This document shows, piece after piece, positions 1 through 7,498 of a stretch of 13,429 nt of DNA (positions within the stretch are counted from its first letter, which is position 1; each line of letters starts with the position of its first letter). The stretch comes from Phosphoribacter sp044220725 (lineage in GTDB: Bacteria > Actinomycetota > Actinomycetes > Actinomycetales > Dermatophilaceae): positions 1 through 13,429 of the forward strand of contig JBGAQN010000087.1 in assembly GCA_044220725.1 (NCBI GenBank), in the 5' to 3' direction. The notes beneath the pieces were generated by a model. That model had not been told where the DNA came from. It did no database searches and saw only the letters and a program-made list of their open reading frames with translations. Both the position numbers and the translations under genes were made by a program.

Positions 1-1
1 C

Positions 2-568
2 ATCCTTCCGGAGGGGGTTCAAGCCATGCGGGACCGTGGCTTCGAGGCCATCGTCCACGACCTGGGTGGAGGCCTGGGCCCGTTGGCCGATCGAGGGCCC
101 TTCGATGTCATCGTCGCGGGTGAGCTGATCGAGCACCTCGATGACCAAGGAATGCTGTTCAGGGTGGCGCGGGAGGCCTTGGCGCCGGGAGGCCGGATGA
201 TCCTCACCACGCCCAATCCGTATGCCCCGATGCGTCAGTGGGCTGGGAGTCGGGGGGTCGTCTGGGAGAACGCGGACCATGTCGTGCTCGCCTTCCCCTC
301 CGGAATCGCCGCCTTGGCCCAGCGTCACGGCTTGCGCTTGCTCGAGGCGATGACCGTGGTGCCAGGACGACACGCGGCGTCACTGGGGGAGCGCGCCCGC
401 CGGATCAAGCGACGAGTGACCGGGGCGAGGTTCCGGGTCATCGGCCTTTCGACCGCGGCTGGAGATGTCCGCCCCACTTTCCTCGGCGATTCGACATCGG
501 GTCGGTCACGGCTGATGTTCAGCGGCGAAACCTTCATCTACGTCGTGGGATGGTCCGACGGTCACTGA
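2..568 (+). CDS. SAM-dependent class I methyltransferase, 5' end missing
   Basis: The reading frame is already open at base 2, so the start and the SAM-binding glycine-rich motif I lie outside the window. What remains has the later part of a Rossmann methyltransferase: FDVIVAGELIEHL (the acidic strand-4 region, with the EHL seen in many SAM methyltransferases), then ALAPGGRMILTTPNP, the usual post-motif strand and loop. The EHL plus LxPGG plus TTPNP pattern is typical of Methyltransf_11/23-type enzymes in polysaccharide loci, where they methylate sugars or lipid-linked intermediates (family knowledge). The acceptor cannot be read from sequence. The gene is convergent with the glycosyltransferase to its right and their stop codons overlap by 7 bp. 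An internal ATG at 26 is not the true start, because coding continues in frame upstream of it. Confidence 0.85.
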   Translation: MLPEGVQAMRDRGFEAIVHDLGGGLGPLADRGPFDVIVAGELIEHLDDQGMLFRVAREALAPGGRMILTTPNPYAPMRQWAGSRGVVWENADHVVLAFPSGIAALAQRHGLRLLEAMTVVPGRHAASLGERARRIKRRVTGARFRVIGLSTAAGDVRPTFLGDSTSGRSRLMFSGETFIYVVGWSDGH

Positions 569-1737
569 CGACGACGGAGCGTGAACCCGTCGCGTCTCAG
601 AGAGCGCGAAACCTCATACGCCTGTGCCGAGTCCCGGGCCACCCGGCGCTGGTCGAACGCTGACGATCTGGCTCTTGCCGCCCGGGACAGCCGCGTCCTC
701 AGCTCGGCATTTTCGAGAAGTTCACCGACCCGGGCTGTCAGGGCGACCGGGTCATGCGGAGGGACCAGGACGAGGTCGACACCATCGGTGCCGATCTCGC
801 GGCAGCCGCGGATGTCGCTGAGCACCATCGGCAGGCCGCAGGCTGCGGCCTCCATCGACGCCCGCGAGAATCCCTCGCGGTGCGAGGCCAGAACGAAGAT
901 GTCGAAGGCCGAGTAGACGGCGGGCATCTCCGTCTGCTCTGGCACGAACAGCACATGGTCGGCGGCCAGACCCTCATCGAAATGTGTCGCGTCGTCACGG
1001 GGACCGACCCAGACGAAGGTTGCGCTGGTCCGTAGTCGTCGGGCGGCCTCGACGAACTCCAGAAGACCCTTTTCGGCGACCCGACGCCCCACGCTCCCGA
1101 CGACGAGGCGTCCGGTCGGAATCCCCCAGTCCTCCCGCAACCGTCGGGCACCCTCGGGGTCGGGTCGAAAGCGGCCGAGATCCACGCCATTGCCGACCAC
1201 CCGATGGCGACCACGCCGCAGGTAGCGTCGAAGGGTCTGCTCGTCCTGCGCGTTCTGAAAAAGTTCGAAGTCCGAGAAGCGTGTGGCAAACCCTTCGAGG
1301 CCGTACACGAACCACCGCTTCTGCCACCGATCGTCCGGGCGTGCCCACAGGCCATGGCAGGTGTTGACGACGACCGGGACGCCAGCGAGTCGGCCCGCGA
1401 TCCGGCCCATGACACCAGTCTTGGGATTGTGGGTGTGGAGCACGTCGAGTTGGAGCCCCCGCAGTGTCCGAAAGAGCGCGACGAAGGCTTTGGCGTCGGA
1501 TCCCAGGGACCACGAACGGGTCAGCTGGGGGATGGCGACGTGGTGGACGCCGAAGGCCTCGACCCGTTCGACGTAGGGTCCCGGTGCACTGATGCCGAAG
1601 ACTTCCCAACCCTCGTGGACTCGCTCTTCGAGCTCGGTGGCCAAGAGCAGGGCCAAACTCATGTCCACGGTCGTGAGGTGAGCGATCCGGCCCGGCGTAG
1701 TCGCCGAAGAGGGTCCCGGCTCACTGTGCGACGTCAC
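562..1737 (-). CDS. GT4-family glycosyltransferase (GT-B fold)
   Basis: A retaining glycosyltransferase of about 391 residues, likely transferring a sugar from a nucleotide donor to a lipid-linked repeat unit at the cytoplasmic membrane face (family knowledge; substrate unknown). Visible motifs are an N-terminal RIAHLTTVDMSL strand, HTHNPKTGV (about 101-109), GNGVDLGRF (about 182-190), the GT-B C-domain entry GRRVAEKG (about 217-224), and the EX7E signature REGFSRASMEA with glutamates near 288 and 296. The frame is open back to 1857, but that extension (MAAQRRGMGKTAPRNGE...) is unlike the family and runs through the tandem repeat. I chose the GTG at 1737, which leaves about 16 residues before the first beta strand. 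Its Shine-Dalgarno is weak, so the start is uncertain by tens of residues. It is divergent from the branching-enzyme remnant and convergent with the methyltransferase. Confidence 0.88.
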   Translation of the reverse strand: MTSHSEPGPSSATTPGRIAHLTTVDMSLALLLATELEERVHEGWEVFGISAPGPYVERVEAFGVHHVAIPQLTRSWSLGSDAKAFVALFRTLRGLQLDVLHTHNPKTGVMGRIAGRLAGVPVVVNTCHGLWARPDDRWQKRWFVYGLEGFATRFSDFELFQNAQDEQTLRRYLRRGRHRVVGNGVDLGRFRPDPEGARRLREDWGIPTGRLVVGSVGRRVAEKGLLEFVEAARRLRTSATFVWVGPRDDATHFDEGLAADHVLFVPEQTEMPAVYSAFDIFVLASHREGFSRASMEAAACGLPMVLSDIRGCREIGTDGVDLVLVPPHDPVALTARVGELLENAELRTRLSRAARARSSAFDQRRVARDSAQAYEVSRSLRRDGFTLRRRQ

Positions 1738-1805
1738 AGCCCGATGCTCGCAGGCCCCTTCAGCGGGGGCAACCTCACGCCACGTGGAGGCACGGTCGGC
1801 ACCAC

Positions 1806-1848
1806 TTTCCCCATTCCGCGGCGCTGTTTTCCCCATTCCGCGGCGCTG
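1806..1848. repeat. Two tandem copies of a 21-bp sequence, 22-bp period
   Basis: Bases 1806-1826 and 1828-1848 are identical, separated by one T. Each copy begins TTTCCCCATTCCGC and ends GGCGCTG, and contains the palindrome CCGCGG. The pair lies between the divergent glycosyltransferase (start 1737) and the branching-enzyme remnant (start 1903). A 22-bp period is close to two helical turns, so two bound proteins would sit on nearly the same face. This could be a pair of operator sites, or a simple duplication with no role. The identity is directly visible; the regulatory role is inference. Confidence 0.85.
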
Positions 1849-1862
1849 CGCCGCCACGTCCC

Positions 1863-1892
1863 TACACTCTGGTCACCTTTGCCACTGAGGAG
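1863..1892 (+). promoter_or_regulatory. Possible -10 box and Shine-Dalgarno ahead of the branching-enzyme remnant
   Basis: TACACT at 1863-1868 matches the TANNNT form of actinobacterial -10 boxes and lies just after the tandem repeat. No convincing -35 hexamer sits 16-18 bp upstream. GAGGAG at 1887-1892 is a strong Shine-Dalgarno, 10 nt before the ATG at 1903, and supports that start codon. Confidence 0.4.
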
Positions 1893-1902
1893 TCCGTGTC
1901 GC

Positions 1903-2582
1903 ATGGCGAAGCATGCCTACCTGATCGCCGCGCACGACAACCTCTACGTGGAGGGCGCGTTCGCCTACTATCACGTGCTCTCCGGCTCGGACATGCCTCT
2001 GCATGGACAGGACCACCTCCACAACTTCTTCGACGAACATCAAGGGCGGAGTTCGTCGGGTTTGCCCGGTCGTTCAACCACGAATGGGTCACACACGTCC
2101 ATGTCCTGACCGCCAAGCAACGTGCCTCGTCCAGATGGGTTCGGCGTGCCAGCGCTCTCGGTGATTCTTCGCTCGGTTCCCTCCAGCGCCGTGGCCACTG
2201 TGACCGGGCCGATCGCCTTGGGCGGGAGCTGGCCAAGGGGAGCGACTGGCATTCCACCACACACCAGCTCGTCGAAACCTTGGTGGACAGGGCCCCGGCT
2301 CTGCGCGAGCTCCTTCGCTACTCGGTGCACCCGCTCGAGTTCTACCGTCAGACAGCGTTGTGGAACTCCCCACTGAGAGACGTGTCCACCGACCCCGATG
2401 ACGAGTTTGGCAGCAGCATGCGGTTGATCGACTGGCGCCGGGGTTGGGGGAGCTCGCCCTACGTCTTCCGCGACGACGACTTCGACCTGCTCTCGACATC
2501 GGACCGGCTCTTCGCCCGCAAGTTCCGGGCCGACGTGGACCAACGCGCCCAACGAGGTTGGCTCTCAGGCTTGGTCGGCTAG
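1903..2582 (+). pseudogene. Core-2/I-branching (beta-1,6-N-acetylglucosaminyltransferase-like, PF02485) glycosyltransferase, deleted and frameshifted
   Basis: The start is clear: ATG at 1903 with GAGGAG 10 nt upstream, giving MAKHAYLIAAHDNLYV, the usual first strand of bacterial Branch-family enzymes. Residue 16 then joins directly to EGAFAYYHVLSGSDMPL, a motif normally about 65-75 residues further on in this family (from memory of the family). An in-frame internal deletion near 1951 is therefore likely. A second lesion follows at GGG 2044-2046: the frame ends soon at 2109, while EFVGFARSFNHEWVTHVHVL continues in the frame one base back. The second part, to the TAG at 2580-2582, keeps late family motifs: GSDWHSTTHQL, ALWNSPLRD, MRLIDWRRG and SDRLFARKF. 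Restoring one G would rejoin the frames, but the protein would still be only about 226 residues against roughly 290-300 normally. The product is probably inactive. It heads the rightward block. Confidence 0.85.
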
Positions 2583-2585
2583 ACT
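2558..2585 (+). promoter_or_regulatory. Candidate sigma-70-type promoter for the kinase operon
   Basis: TTGGCT (2558-2563) and TAGACT (2580-2585) are separated by 16 bp. The first matches 4 of 6 bases of TTGACA, and the second fits the TANNNT form of actinobacterial -10 boxes. The site overlaps the stop codon of the broken branching enzyme and would start transcription near 2592, about 75 nt before the kinase start. It would let the kinase-polymerase-deacetylase genes be expressed independently of the remnant upstream. Match to consensus only. Confidence 0.4.
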
Positions 2586-2666
2586 CCACGTCGGGACCTC
2601 CGATGGGGCGCAGTTCGCGCCGCAGTGCGCTGCAGTGGCGCCTTTCATCGTCGCGACAGGAGAAGC

Positions 2667-4135
2667 ATGACGCTACGTGACGTGCTCAAGGTGCTCGGGC
2701 GACGCTGGCCCGTGATCGCCGCGTGCATCCTCGTCGCCGCCAGTGTGACCTTCGCCCTCACCCCGGCCACCCCGGCCAAGGCCGAGGCTGCGACCTCGTA
2801 CACCGCGACTGCCACTCTGGTCGTCGGATCGACCACGCCGGATACCCAGGTGAACATGGGTCGAATCCGGCTGTACCTCACCACGGGTGAGGTTCCGAGG
2901 CTTGCAGCCGAAAAGCTGGGCTATGCGGGCGACCCCGCGCGTCGCTGGCCGGACGCCTCACGGTGGAACCAGACTTCCAAGCCATGTCGTTGCCCGTCTC
3001 GGTGACCTCATCGCGCGGTGAGGAGGCGGCCCAGATCGCCAATGCCTTCGCCGATGTGGCCGTCGAGTACTTCAAGACCAACCCGTCAGGTGCAACCAAC
3101 ATCGACCTGTCGATCCTCCAGCGGGCCACTCCGGTCGCAGATCCCGTGAAGGCGGCCGGGTTCGTGATCCCGCCGGGTCGCATTCCCAGGGCGGGGCTCG
3201 CAGCCGCGGTCGGCCTGCTCCTCGGCCTTGCGCTCGCTTTTGCCATCGACCGGATCGACTCGCGGCTGCGGACAACCCGGGATCTGGAGGCCGCATTGGG
3301 CCTGCCCATCATCGGGGACGTTCCCAAGCTCGGACGCATCTCGGCCAAGACGGGGATCGGCCTGGTCAATGAGCCCCTCAGCCCCTATGCCGACGCCTAC
3401 CGGGCAGCCAGGACGGCGATCGCCCACCGGGCGCGGTCGGCTGCGGGCGACAGGGGCGACAATGCGGCAGCACCGGTCATCTTGGTCACATCTGCCCATG
3501 CTGGCGAAGGCAAGTCCACCAGCATCGCCAACCTGGCAGCCAGTTTTGCCGAGACCGGACAACGCGTTCTGGTGCTCGATGCCGATCTACGCTCCCCAGC
3601 ACTGCACACTCACTTCGATGTTCCCCAAGGTGCCGGGATCTCGGACTACCTCAACGACTCCATGTCCTACTCCGTCGAGACCTTGAGCCGGCCCACCAGC
3701 CTGCCCGACGTCAGGATCCTCACGGCCGGGACGAACCTCAACAACCCGGCAAGCCTGGCCAGCCGAATGGGTGGCCTGATGGCGGAGGCTCGTGAGTTCG
3801 CGGACGTCGTGCTCGTCGACGCGGCTCCGATCCTGGCGGCCTCGGACGTCTTCGACCTGCTCGGCGTGGTCGACATGGTCGTCCTCGTGGTCCGCAGCGG
3901 CCGGCTCGAGGAGCCCGAAGCCCGGCGACTGTCTGAGCTCCTGCGACGCTTCCAGGTCGCCATCGGCGGCGCCATCGTGGTCGGGGCCAAGTCGGTGCGT
4001 GGGCGCAAGGGAGGCTACGGCCGGGGCTACGGCCGGGGCTACGGGCAGACGAGCAACAAGCGGCCGGACCCGCAACCCAAGGCCGAGGTCGCCTCGGAGA
4101 GCGTGCCCACGCGCTCCAGCCGAAGCCGCCGGTGA
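2667..4135 (+). pseudogene. Wzz/bacterial tyrosine kinase (BY-kinase) fusion, polysaccharide co-polymerase, with one frameshift
   Basis: Membrane-anchored regulator of polysaccharide chain length and export, about 489 residues once the frames are joined. ATG at 2667 has AGGAGA just upstream. The first part has a Wzz start (MTLRDVLKVLGRRWPVIAA) and TM1 at about 15-31. Coding switches frame near 2937-2942: after GDPA the first frame degenerates and stops at 3005, while SLAGRLTVEPDFQAMSL continues one base out. Reading GCGGCG instead of GCGCG would restore it. The second part has TM2 (about 177-196), Walker A SAHAGEGKST (about 276-285), Walker A' VLVLDADLR, Walker B VVLVDAAP, and a C-terminal Tyr cluster GGYGRGYGRGYG, the usual kind of autophosphorylation tail. 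Every BY-kinase signature is intact, so the gene may be functional with the lesion a sequencing error. Read literally, the two pieces are 2667-3005 and a downstream piece from a GTG at 2963. The membrane protein follows after 18 bp. The phosphatase at 12376 is its likely partner. Confidence 0.85.
4013..4044 (+). repeat. 12-bp tandem repeat encoding the Tyr cluster of the BY-kinase
   Basis: The unit GGCTACGGCCGG occurs at 4013-4024 and 4025-4036, followed by a partial copy at 4037-4044. It encodes repeated GYGR and supplies three tyrosines near residues 451, 455 and 459 of the rejoined kinase. Each unit is four codons, so copy changes would add or remove one tyrosine without breaking the frame. 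Confidence 0.9.
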
Positions 4136-4153
4136 CCCTGGGCGGGGCGACAC

Positions 4154-5533
4154 GTGCGTTGGATGCGTGACGAGAGGGCACGCGACGCCTTCATCGGGAG
4201 TGTTGTCGGACTTGCTGCCGCCGCCGCGCTGATCATTGCCTTCACGACCAAGTCCTACAGCCTCTGGGGCGGCATCGTCGTCGTCCCGATCATCTTGGCG
4301 ATCAACGGCATCTTCGCCTGGCGCGTCGTCGAGCGTTGGCGGGACTTCGAGCCCTGGCTGGTCCGACTCATGGGTTGGGCACTGGCGGCCAAGATCGCTG
4401 GCTCCTTGGCCCGCTATGCCGTCGCCTACGTCTTCTACAACGGTGCCGCCGACGCCGAAACCTACAACCTCTATGCGGCATACCACTATCAGGCGTGGCG
4501 CGCCGGGGACATCACCTGGGAGACCGACGGCAAACAGGGCACCTTGGTCATGCAGTTCCTCACGACCGCTGTCTACACGGTCATCGGGCCGACTCCGCTG
4601 GCTGCCTTCGTCGTCTTCGCATCGCTGGCCTTCTGGGGTCAGTACCTGCTCTATCGCGCATTCCGCATCGCCGTCCCGGCCGGGGACGGGCGGCTCTACG
4701 CCCTGCTCGTCCTGCTCCTCCCGAGCCTGCTCTACTGGCCCTCGAGCATCGGCAAGGAGGCCTGGCTCATGCTTGGGGTCGGCCTGACTTCCTATGGGGC
4801 GGCGAGACTTTTCACGAGTCAGTCCGGAGCCCTTCTGTTCCTCGCGGCCGGTGCAGTCAGCACGGCAGCGGTCAGGCCACACATCGCGGTCCTGCTCTTC
4901 ACCGCCATGCTCATGGCCCAGGTCTTCCGCCCGGCCGGCAACTCGTTCACCGGCGTCTTCGGCAAGCTTGGCGGTCTGATCGTGCTCGGTGGTGCCGCGG
5001 CCTTGCTCGTCACCCAATCGGCGGGCTTCCTCGGGATCGACGATCTGTCCTTCCAAGCCGTGTCGGACGAGGTCCAGTGGGCCTCCGGACAGGCCAGTCA
5101 GGGCGGGTCAGCCTTCGCCCCGACGCCCTTCTTCTCGCTGTTCGGACCCATCATGGCTCCCATCACAGTCCTCTTCCGCCCCTTCCCGTGGGAGACCCAC
5201 AACATCGCACTCCTCGCGCAGAGTCTGGAGGGGCTCTTCCTCATCTGGCTGGTCTATCGCAGCCGCCACCGCCTCCGCGGGTTGCTCTCGGTCATGCGCA
5301 CGAACCCCTACGTGACGTATGCCGTGCTGTTCACGGCTGCCTTCATCGTGGCCTTTTCCGGCTTCGGGAACTTCGGCATCCTGGCCCGTCAGAGGGTCCT
5401 CATGCTGCCGTTCTTCCTCGTCCTGCTGTGCATCCCGGACCGCCCTCGTCGCGCTGGCGAGGCGGACCTGACCCACACCAAGGCCCGCGACCGAGAGTGG
5501 GCGCAGTCGATCGGAGCGGCACGTGGCACGTAG
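4154..5533 (+). CDS. Polytopic membrane protein, possible Wzy-like polysaccharide polymerase
   Basis: A 459-residue inner-membrane protein with roughly ten hydrophobic segments (for example about 12-31, 38-57, 70-95, 130-170, 181-196, 226-252, 272-288, 357-368, 388-402 and 415-427). Recognisable landmarks are DAETYNLY (100-107) in a large extracytoplasmic-looking loop, SSIGKEAW (197-204), VRPHIA, FRPFPWE (341-347) and GNFGILARQR near the end. I associate this layout with actinobacterial exopolysaccharide clusters, where such proteins sit next to BY-kinases. An EpsG/Wzy-like polymerase is the best guess, but I cannot assign a family with certainty. GTG at 4154 is preferred over ATG at 4163 because GGGGCGA lies about 5 nt upstream. 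It begins 18 bp after the kinase stop and overlaps the deacetylase by 11 bp, so the three are almost certainly one operon. Confidence 0.75.
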   Translation: MRWMRDERARDAFIGSVVGLAAAAALIIAFTTKSYSLWGGIVVVPIILAINGIFAWRVVERWRDFEPWLVRLMGWALAAKIAGSLARYAVAYVFYNGAADAETYNLYAAYHYQAWRAGDITWETDGKQGTLVMQFLTTAVYTVIGPTPLAAFVVFASLAFWGQYLLYRAFRIAVPAGDGRLYALLVLLLPSLLYWPSSIGKEAWLMLGVGLTSYGAARLFTSQSGALLFLAAGAVSTAAVRPHIAVLLFTAMLMAQVFRPAGNSFTGVFGKLGGLIVLGGAAALLVTQSAGFLGIDDLSFQAVSDEVQWASGQASQGGSAFAPTPFFSLFGPIMAPITVLFRPFPWETHNIALLAQSLEGLFLIWLVYRSRHRLRGLLSVMRTNPYVTYAVLFTAAFIVAFSGFGNFGILARQRVLMLPFFLVLLCIPDRPRRAGEADLTHTKARDREWAQSIGAARGT

Positions 5534-6332
5534 CACGGGGGGAGCCCGGCGGCGGGTGAAGAAGGTGCTGGCCCTCGGCGGGGCGGTTGGCGCCCCATCC
5601 GGGGCCACCCTGCTCATCTACCACCGCGTGGGCGGTGGGACCCGTGACGAACTCGACCTGACGCCCGCGAACTTCCGATCGCAACTCGACATCCTCGACG
5701 GACACGATGTCCTGGCGCTGGATGCTGCACTCGACCGACTCGACGCGGGTGACGATCGACCGTCGATCGTGCTCACCTTCGATGACGGCTTCGAGGATGT
5801 CTTTGTCAACGCATGGCCGCTGTTGAAGGAGCGGCGGCTGCCCTTCACGATCTATCTCACCCCTGGCTACATCGGCCGGGCCATGGTCTGGGAGGGCTCG
5901 ACCGCGGGTGGTGTGCCCGGGAGGGGACTGTCCTGGGATGCGCTGGCCGAGATGCTCGACTCCGGGCTGCTCACCATCGGCAACCACACCTTTTCCCACG
6001 TCACTCCGGATCGCTTGTCACCAGCTGAACTCGATCACTGCGACGAAGCCATCGTCGCCCATCTGGGGGTGCGGCCCAGGCACTTCACCTACCCCTGGGG
6101 CATTGCGGTGCCGGCCATGGAAGACGCGCTCCGGGCCCGCTTTCGCAGCGCGTCGACCGGTGAGCTCGGACGCAACCTCCCCGGGGGTGACCCGATGCGT
6201 CTGCGCCGGGTGCCGGTGCGGCGCACCGACCCCCTCTCCTTCTTCCGTGCGAAAGTGGGGGGAGGGCTGGGCCCCGAGCGCGCCTATGCCTCACTCGTCG
6301 GGATGGCCAAACGGGGCGGTCTCTCAGCCTGA
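5523..6332 (+). CDS. NodB-type polysaccharide deacetylase (carbohydrate esterase 4)
   Basis: A metal-dependent deacetylase of 269 residues that removes N- or O-acetyl groups from sugars. The CE4 motifs are complete: an LLIYHRVG strand (31-37), motif 1 TFDDG (85-89, catalytic base plus metal Asp), motif 2 HTFSH (155-159, the two metal His), and motif 3 HFTYPWG (187-193). The N-terminus is basic with only a short hydrophobic stretch (about 15-33) that runs straight into the first domain strand, so no clear signal peptide or anchor is seen. It may act inside the cell on lipid-linked repeat units, or be exported by an unseen route. GTG at 5523 has GGAG 6 nt upstream and lies inside the end of the membrane-protein gene (11-bp overlap), suggesting coupled translation. 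Its stop overlaps the tail of the convergent glycosyltransferase by 9 bp. Confidence 0.9.
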   Translation: MARSTGGARRRVKKVLALGGAVGAPSGATLLIYHRVGGGTRDELDLTPANFRSQLDILDGHDVLALDAALDRLDAGDDRPSIVLTFDDGFEDVFVNAWPLLKERRLPFTIYLTPGYIGRAMVWEGSTAGGVPGRGLSWDALAEMLDSGLLTIGNHTFSHVTPDRLSPAELDHCDEAIVAHLGVRPRHFTYPWGIAVPAMEDALRARFRSASTGELGRNLPGGDPMRLRRVPVRRTDPLSFFRAKVGGGLGPERAYASLVGMAKRGGLSA

Positions 6333-7439
6333 CGCGTCGGCATAAGCCGCCTCCTGCCTGCTCACGGCCTGGCGGATGTCGTAGTCGTGTGCGCGGGCAC
6401 GAGCATGGTCGGCAAGATCCGCCCGGCGCGCGTCATCCGTGGCGAGGGCAAGGATCGCGTCGGCCAGCTCCTGCGGACGTCCGGACTCCACGAGGATTCC
6501 CTCGACGCCATCGCGCACCTGCGAGGGGACACCACCGACCCGGGTCGCAATCACCGGAAGTCCGGCGGCGAAGGCCTCCATGACGGCGACAGGTAGTCCC
6601 TCGTGGATCGAGGAAAGGGTGAAGACGTCGGCCGCCGCCATGAGGGCCCGGATGTCGCGCCGGAATCCCAGGAACTGGAAGCGTTCGCCCAAACCGAGTT
6701 CGCCGTGGAGGGCATGTATTTCCTGCGTCAACGGGCCCTGCCCCACCGAGAGGAAACGCACGTCGGGATTGCGGTTCACGACGATGGCGGCCGCCCGCAG
6801 AAGCGTCGGGTAGTCCTTGTTGCGGCGAAGGTTGGCAACGGTCAGGGACACGACGGCGTGGGAGTCAAGACCGAGTGCTGCTCGCGCTTGGTGGCGCTCG
6901 TCAGGGTGGGGCGTGGCATCGTCGACATCGATGCCGTGCAGCAGCACCTCGACCGCCGGACGATGCCGCGCCCAGACCGTGGCACGGACCTCCTCGGAGA
7001 CGGCCCAGCGACGCGTGTCCCCCGCACCAGTGAGTCCGTTGGCGATCCGGGTTGGTAGTCGGTGGCTCGACCACACATTGTGCTCGGTCGTCATGACCGC
7101 CGGCCGTCTCGCGGCGGGCAGGGTCCGCCGCATCACCCGTGCCGCGACCGCGAGCACAGGGGAGTGGGCATGGACGACGTCATGCTCACTCATGGCCGTG
7201 CGCAGGGCACGGAGCCAGCCCAGCGGGCCGGGGTGGTCGAGCCGGGTCGTTTCCATCCCCGCGGCTTCGAACTCGGGCACGAGGTGGATCTTGTCGGGCC
7301 GCACATAGGCCACGCGGACGTCGAAGCGCTGGCGGTCGATGACCTTGGCCGACGACAGCAACAACTGCTCGGCACCTCCGGGCCCCAGTCCCTTGACGAG
7401 CCAGAGGACGCGTGTGGGGGCTGGCCGCTGCTCGCTCAC
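6324..7439 (-). CDS. GT4-family glycosyltransferase (GT-B fold)
   Basis: A second retaining glycosyltransferase, about 371 residues, not closely similar to the one at 562-1737. Motifs: RVLWLVKGLGPGGAEQ (about 10-25; the GGAE loop is typical of family 4), VVHAHSPV (about 88-95), TTEHNVWSS (about 117-125), TVANLRRNKDYPTLL, SVGQGPL, and the EX7E signature HEGLPVAVMEAFAAGLPVI with glutamates near 280 and 288. The start is GTG at 7439, supported by a strong Shine-Dalgarno whose top strand reads CCTCCC at 7445-7450. The longer frame to 7460 begins on the far side of that site and is not used. Donor and acceptor cannot be read from sequence. It is divergent from the GNAT gene 59 bp away and convergent with the deacetylase. 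Confidence 0.92.
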   Translation of the reverse strand: MSEQRPAPTRVLWLVKGLGPGGAEQLLLSSAKVIDRQRFDVRVAYVRPDKIHLVPEFEAAGMETTRLDHPGPLGWLRALRTAMSEHDVVHAHSPVLAVAARVMRRTLPAARRPAVMTTEHNVWSSHRLPTRIANGLTGAGDTRRWAVSEEVRATVWARHRPAVEVLLHGIDVDDATPHPDERHQARAALGLDSHAVVSLTVANLRRNKDYPTLLRAAAIVVNRNPDVRFLSVGQGPLTQEIHALHGELGLGERFQFLGFRRDIRALMAAADVFTLSSIHEGLPVAVMEAFAAGLPVIATRVGGVPSQVRDGVEGILVESGRPQELADAILALATDDARRADLADHARARAHDYDIRQAVSRQEAAYADASG

Positions 7440-7444
7440 CCTCG

Positions 7445-7498
7445 CCTCCCACCTGCACACCTAGACTGCAGCAGAGTAGCAACCCGGAGGAGAGGGCC
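7445..7498. promoter_or_regulatory. Compact divergent control region between glycosyltransferase and GNAT genes
   Basis: Only 59 bp separate the two start codons. It holds the leftward Shine-Dalgarno (CCTCCC on the top strand, 7445-7450), a -10-like TAGACT at 7462-7467 facing right, and the rightward Shine-Dalgarno GGAGGA at 7486-7491, 7 nt before the ATG at 7499. No good -35 is seen for TAGACT. The same hexamer occurs in the candidate promoter at 2580-2585. Confidence 0.35.

Noticed and set aside
2040..2055. Programmed -1 ribosomal frameshifting in the branching enzyme
   Set aside because: There is no X XXY YYZ slippery heptamer or clear downstream structure, and the gene also carries an in-frame deletion, so damage or error is simpler.
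2586..2666. Short inverted repeats (GGCGC...GCGCC) in the leader of the kinase gene
   Set aside because: Five-base GC stems are expected by chance at this base composition. No riboswitch-like architecture could be made out.
3587..5056. A 489-residue open frame on the minus strand
   Set aside because: It runs antisense across the BY-kinase end and the membrane protein. The product is a low-complexity acidic/basic sequence with no motif.
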